Shown: one piece after another, positions 31,442-33,263 of the stretch
How positions within the stretch are numbered: the first letter of the stretch is position 1
How the letters are laid out: each line of letters opens with the position of its first letter
Assembly: GCF_010093385.1 (NCBI RefSeq)
Contig: NZ_PDWV01000042.1
Location: 1 to 33,263 of the forward strand
Length of the DNA stretch: 33,263 nucleotides
From: Pseudoxanthomonas mexicana
GTDB lineage: Bacteria; Pseudomonadota; Gammaproteobacteria; Xanthomonadales; Xanthomonadaceae
Direction of reading: 5' to 3'
The notes under the pieces: model-generated
Databases searched by the model: none
What the model was told of the DNA's origin: nothing
Seen by the model: the letters and a program-made list of their open reading frames with translations, nothing else
Made by a program: the position numbers and the translations under genes

Positions 31442-32536
31442 ATGAGCACACCTGCCCCACCCGACGCGCCCGCTGCCCCCGCTCCGCCGCCGCCTCGCCC
31501 GCGCGCCTCCGCGCCGATGCTGGTGCTGGCCACACTCGCCGTCGGCTACACGCTGTGGGCCGCGCAGGACCTGCTACTGCCGGTGCTGCTGGCGATGTTC
31601 TTCGCCCTGGTCGGCAACCCGATCATCCGCGTGCTGCGCCGGCTGTACGTGCCCCGCTTCCTGGGCGCAGTGATCGTGCTGATCGGCGGCATGGCCGTGA
31701 CCGGGCTGCTGGCGCAGAAGATGCTGCCTTCGGCGATGGAATGGGCGCAGCAGGCGCCGCGCGAGATGCGCCAGCTGGCGCCCAAGCTGCGCGAGCTGAC
31801 CAAGCCTGTGCAGGACGCGAACAAGGCGGCCGAGAACTTCGCCCGCGCCGCCGCCGGTACCCAGACGGGCCGGCAGCCGCAGGTGGTGCAGGCCACGCCC
31901 GACGATCCGTACGGCAAGCTGCTGGCCACGCCGCGCGTGCTGGCCTCGCTGCTGGCGGTGGTGCTGCTGACGTTCTTCTTCATGGTGTACGGCGAGAACC
32001 TGCAACGCAACGCCATCGCGCTGCTGCCCGGGCGGCAGCAGAAGAAGTTCACCGTGGAGATCCTGCACTCCATCGAGCGCGAGGTATCGCGCTACGTGCT
32101 GACCATCAGCATCATCAACACGGTGGTGGGCCTGGTGTTCGCCTGCGTGCTGTACCTGCTGGGGCTGCCGTTGGCCGAGGCGCTGCTGTGGGGCACGATG
32201 GCGGCGCTGCTGAATTTCGCGCCGTACGTGGGGCCGCTGATCGGGATCGTGGCGATGCTGCTGGTGGGGTTCATCAGCTTCGAGGAGCCATTCCAGTCGA
32301 TGCTACCGGCGGTGGCGTACCTGGTGCTGCACACGATCGAGGGGCAGATCGTCACCCCGATCATCCTGGGCCGGCGGATGGCGCTGTCGCCGCTGGTGCT
32401 GATCCTGGCGCTGATGCTGTTCGGGTGGCTATGGGGGATCATCGGATTGTTGCTGGCGGTGCCGCTGCTGGTGTGCGTGAAGCTGGTGCTGGCGCGGGTG
32501 GAAGGGATGGAAGGCTGGGCGCGGTTGTTGGAGTGA
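31442..32536 (+). CDS. AI-2E family transporter-like membrane protein
   Basis: 364 residues; the ATG at 31442 is preferred over the upstream frame from 31346, which overlaps a REP sequence. After a Pro-rich N-terminus, membrane helices appear at about 24-46, 55-73, 75-95 and 165-185. Then comes the family block YVLTISIINTVVGLVFACVL, LLWGTMAALLNFAPYVGPLI, HTIEGQIVTPIILGRR and ALMLFGWLWGIIGLLLAVPL. This is the PF01594 fold. E. coli YdgG/TqsA affects export of autoinducer 2, while others are Na+/H+ antiporters, so the substrate is not implied by the name. A strong hairpin follows the stop. Confidence 0.88.
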   Translation: MSTPAPPDAPAAPAPPPPRPRASAPMLVLATLAVGYTLWAAQDLLLPVLLAMFFALVGNPIIRVLRRLYVPRFLGAVIVLIGGMAVTGLLAQKMLPSAMEWAQQAPREMRQLAPKLRELTKPVQDANKAAENFARAAAGTQTGRQPQVVQATPDDPYGKLLATPRVLASLLAVVLLTFFFMVYGENLQRNAIALLPGRQQKKFTVEILHSIEREVSRYVLTISIINTVVGLVFACVLYLLGLPLAEALLWGTMAALLNFAPYVGPLIGIVAMLLVGFISFEEPFQSMLPAVAYLVLHTIEGQIVTPIILGRRMALSPLVLILALMLFGWLWGIIGLLLAVPLLVCVKLVLARVEGMEGWARLLE

Positions 32537-32551
32537 GCGCGGTGCTCTAAG

Positions 32552-32574
32552 CCCCTCTCCCGCCGGGAGAGGGG
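32552..32574 (+). terminator. CCCCTCTCCC hairpin after the AI-2E-family gene
   Basis: CCCCTCTCCC, loop GCC, GGGAGAGGGG, then TTGGGGTGAGGGG, 15 bases past the stop. This is the widespread gammaproteobacterial repeat hairpin and a likely terminator. Confidence 0.6.
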
Positions 32575-32688
32575 TTGGGGTGAGGGGCAACGAAGACCGT
32601 TTGTTCGATCTACCTCGACTGTCGCGACATCCACGATGGCGCTTTCATTTCATGGTGCCTGTCGGGATGGATCTTCTTTTTCACACAT

Positions 32689-33174
32689 GGCGCCGCTCGC
32701 CGCGGGGGCCCTACTTTTCTTTGCTTGTGCAAAGAAAGAATCAAAGAAACACACCCCAGGCGGCACGCCCTGCGCTGCGCTCCGGGTCCGCGAGCGGGCC
32801 GGGAATTTCCGTAAGGCACATCCCTGTGCCATACGGAAACGCCGTCATCCATGACGGCGCCCTGCGGGTTTTGCCCGACCCACTCGCCGTGCCTCATGGG
32901 GACCCCGAAGAGCCAGGGCAACGGCGTGCACGCCGGATCTGTCCGTGCGGGCTTTTGGGGCGCCTTAGGTCCGGCAGTCCCGGCGGGTAAAACCCGCAGG
33001 GCGGCGCACAAGGATGTGCGCCGTTTTCGGCCGGGGCAGGAGGCCCCGTCCGAAAATTCCCGCCGGGACTGCGCACCCGCCGCTTGCGGCGGGCGGGCCT
33101 CCCGGGGGGGGTTCTTTTGTGCACCTTTTTTTTCCCAACCAAAGAAAAGAAGAGAGTCCGCGGCGAGCGGCGCC
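32689..33174. repeat. Nested-palindromic element with 17-bp terminal inverted repeats
   Basis: GGCGCCGCTCGCCGCGG at 32689-32705 is perfectly complementary to 33158-33174. Nested inside are CTTTTCTTTG (32714-32723 / 33140-33149), GGGAATTTCCG-like arms (about 32800 / 33055) and GCCCTGCGGGTTTT (32859-32872 / 32989-33002). Local hairpins add to this, such as GGCACA-TCCC-TGTGCC inside TTCCGTA...TACGGAA near 32810-32837. The whole 486 bp could fold into one long branched hairpin. Several open frames cross it but none has a ribosome binding site; they look like by-products of the repeat. The remaining 33175-33263 shows no supported gene, and 32575-32688 also shows none. Confidence 0.75.
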
Positions 33175-33263
33175 CTGCTTGTCACCTGAGCGGAACTCCC
33201 CGCCGGCCCAGCAACCCCAAGCGGCGAGAGGCACTCGGGAGGGTGCCATCAACGCCAACGCCG

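Noticed and set aside
32610..33258. Small proteins such as MALMAPSRVPLAAWGCW at the right edge
   Set aside because: They lie in the palindromic repeat, lack ribosome binding sites and are explained by the repeat.

Overview
The window is chromosomal DNA of a high-GC gammaproteobacterium of the Xanthomonadaceae. It is closest in style to Pseudoxanthomonas, Stenotrophomonas or Lysobacter; the genus is an inference. Pointers to this family are TAGAAT-type -10 boxes placed so that genes look leaderless, GTAGGAGCGAC-type REP sequences, GGCGGGC...GCCCGCC and GGTGGGCC...GGCCCACC intergenic hairpins, a split B12-dependent ribonucleotide reductase, and a lysozyme effector with an LprI-like lipoprotein immunity gene, as known for bacteria-killing type IV secretion systems of xanthomonads.

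Layout. 1-127 is the end of an IS3-like insertion sequence. 227-11848 is ordinary housekeeping and accessory DNA: small secreted proteins, a short MscS channel with a coupled upstream micro-ORF, a chemoreceptor behind a sigma-28-like promoter, an MFS exporter, a small redox-like operon, a DUF6165 protein, a phytanoyl-CoA-dioxygenase-like enzyme, an M28 aminopeptidase, a pyridoxamine-phosphate-oxidase-like protein and a DUF2789 protein.

14887-11973 (minus strand) is a three-gene operon: LprI-like lipoprotein, then a lysozyme/RTX protein, then a coiled-coil membrane protein. It reads as an immunity/effector cassette. A small helical protein gene follows, and its upstream region holds a strict 21-bp tandem array (15663-15977) of unknown purpose. 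Three small membrane-protein genes (16020-17462) and a secreted protein (17639-18391) come next.

18456-23725 is an A+T-richer island. It holds a KAP-family NTPase, a membrane-anchored protein with a frameshifted partial second copy, an unrecognised 300-residue protein, and a DarT/DarG toxin-antitoxin pair. It looks like a defence island.

23775-27757 (minus strand) carries nrdJa and nrdJb, the two halves of adenosylcobalamin-dependent ribonucleotide reductase, separated by a histone H1-like gene. A pair of NrdR-box-like sites exactly 31 bp apart lies upstream. Divergently comes a DegP/HtrA serine protease, then a YqjD/YqjE/YqjK-type operon and an AI-2E-family membrane protein.

The right edge (32689-33174) is a gene-free, nested-palindromic element of about 486 bp with 17-bp perfect terminal inverted repeats.

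All assignments rest on reading motifs and neighbourhoods by eye. No database or alignment was run.
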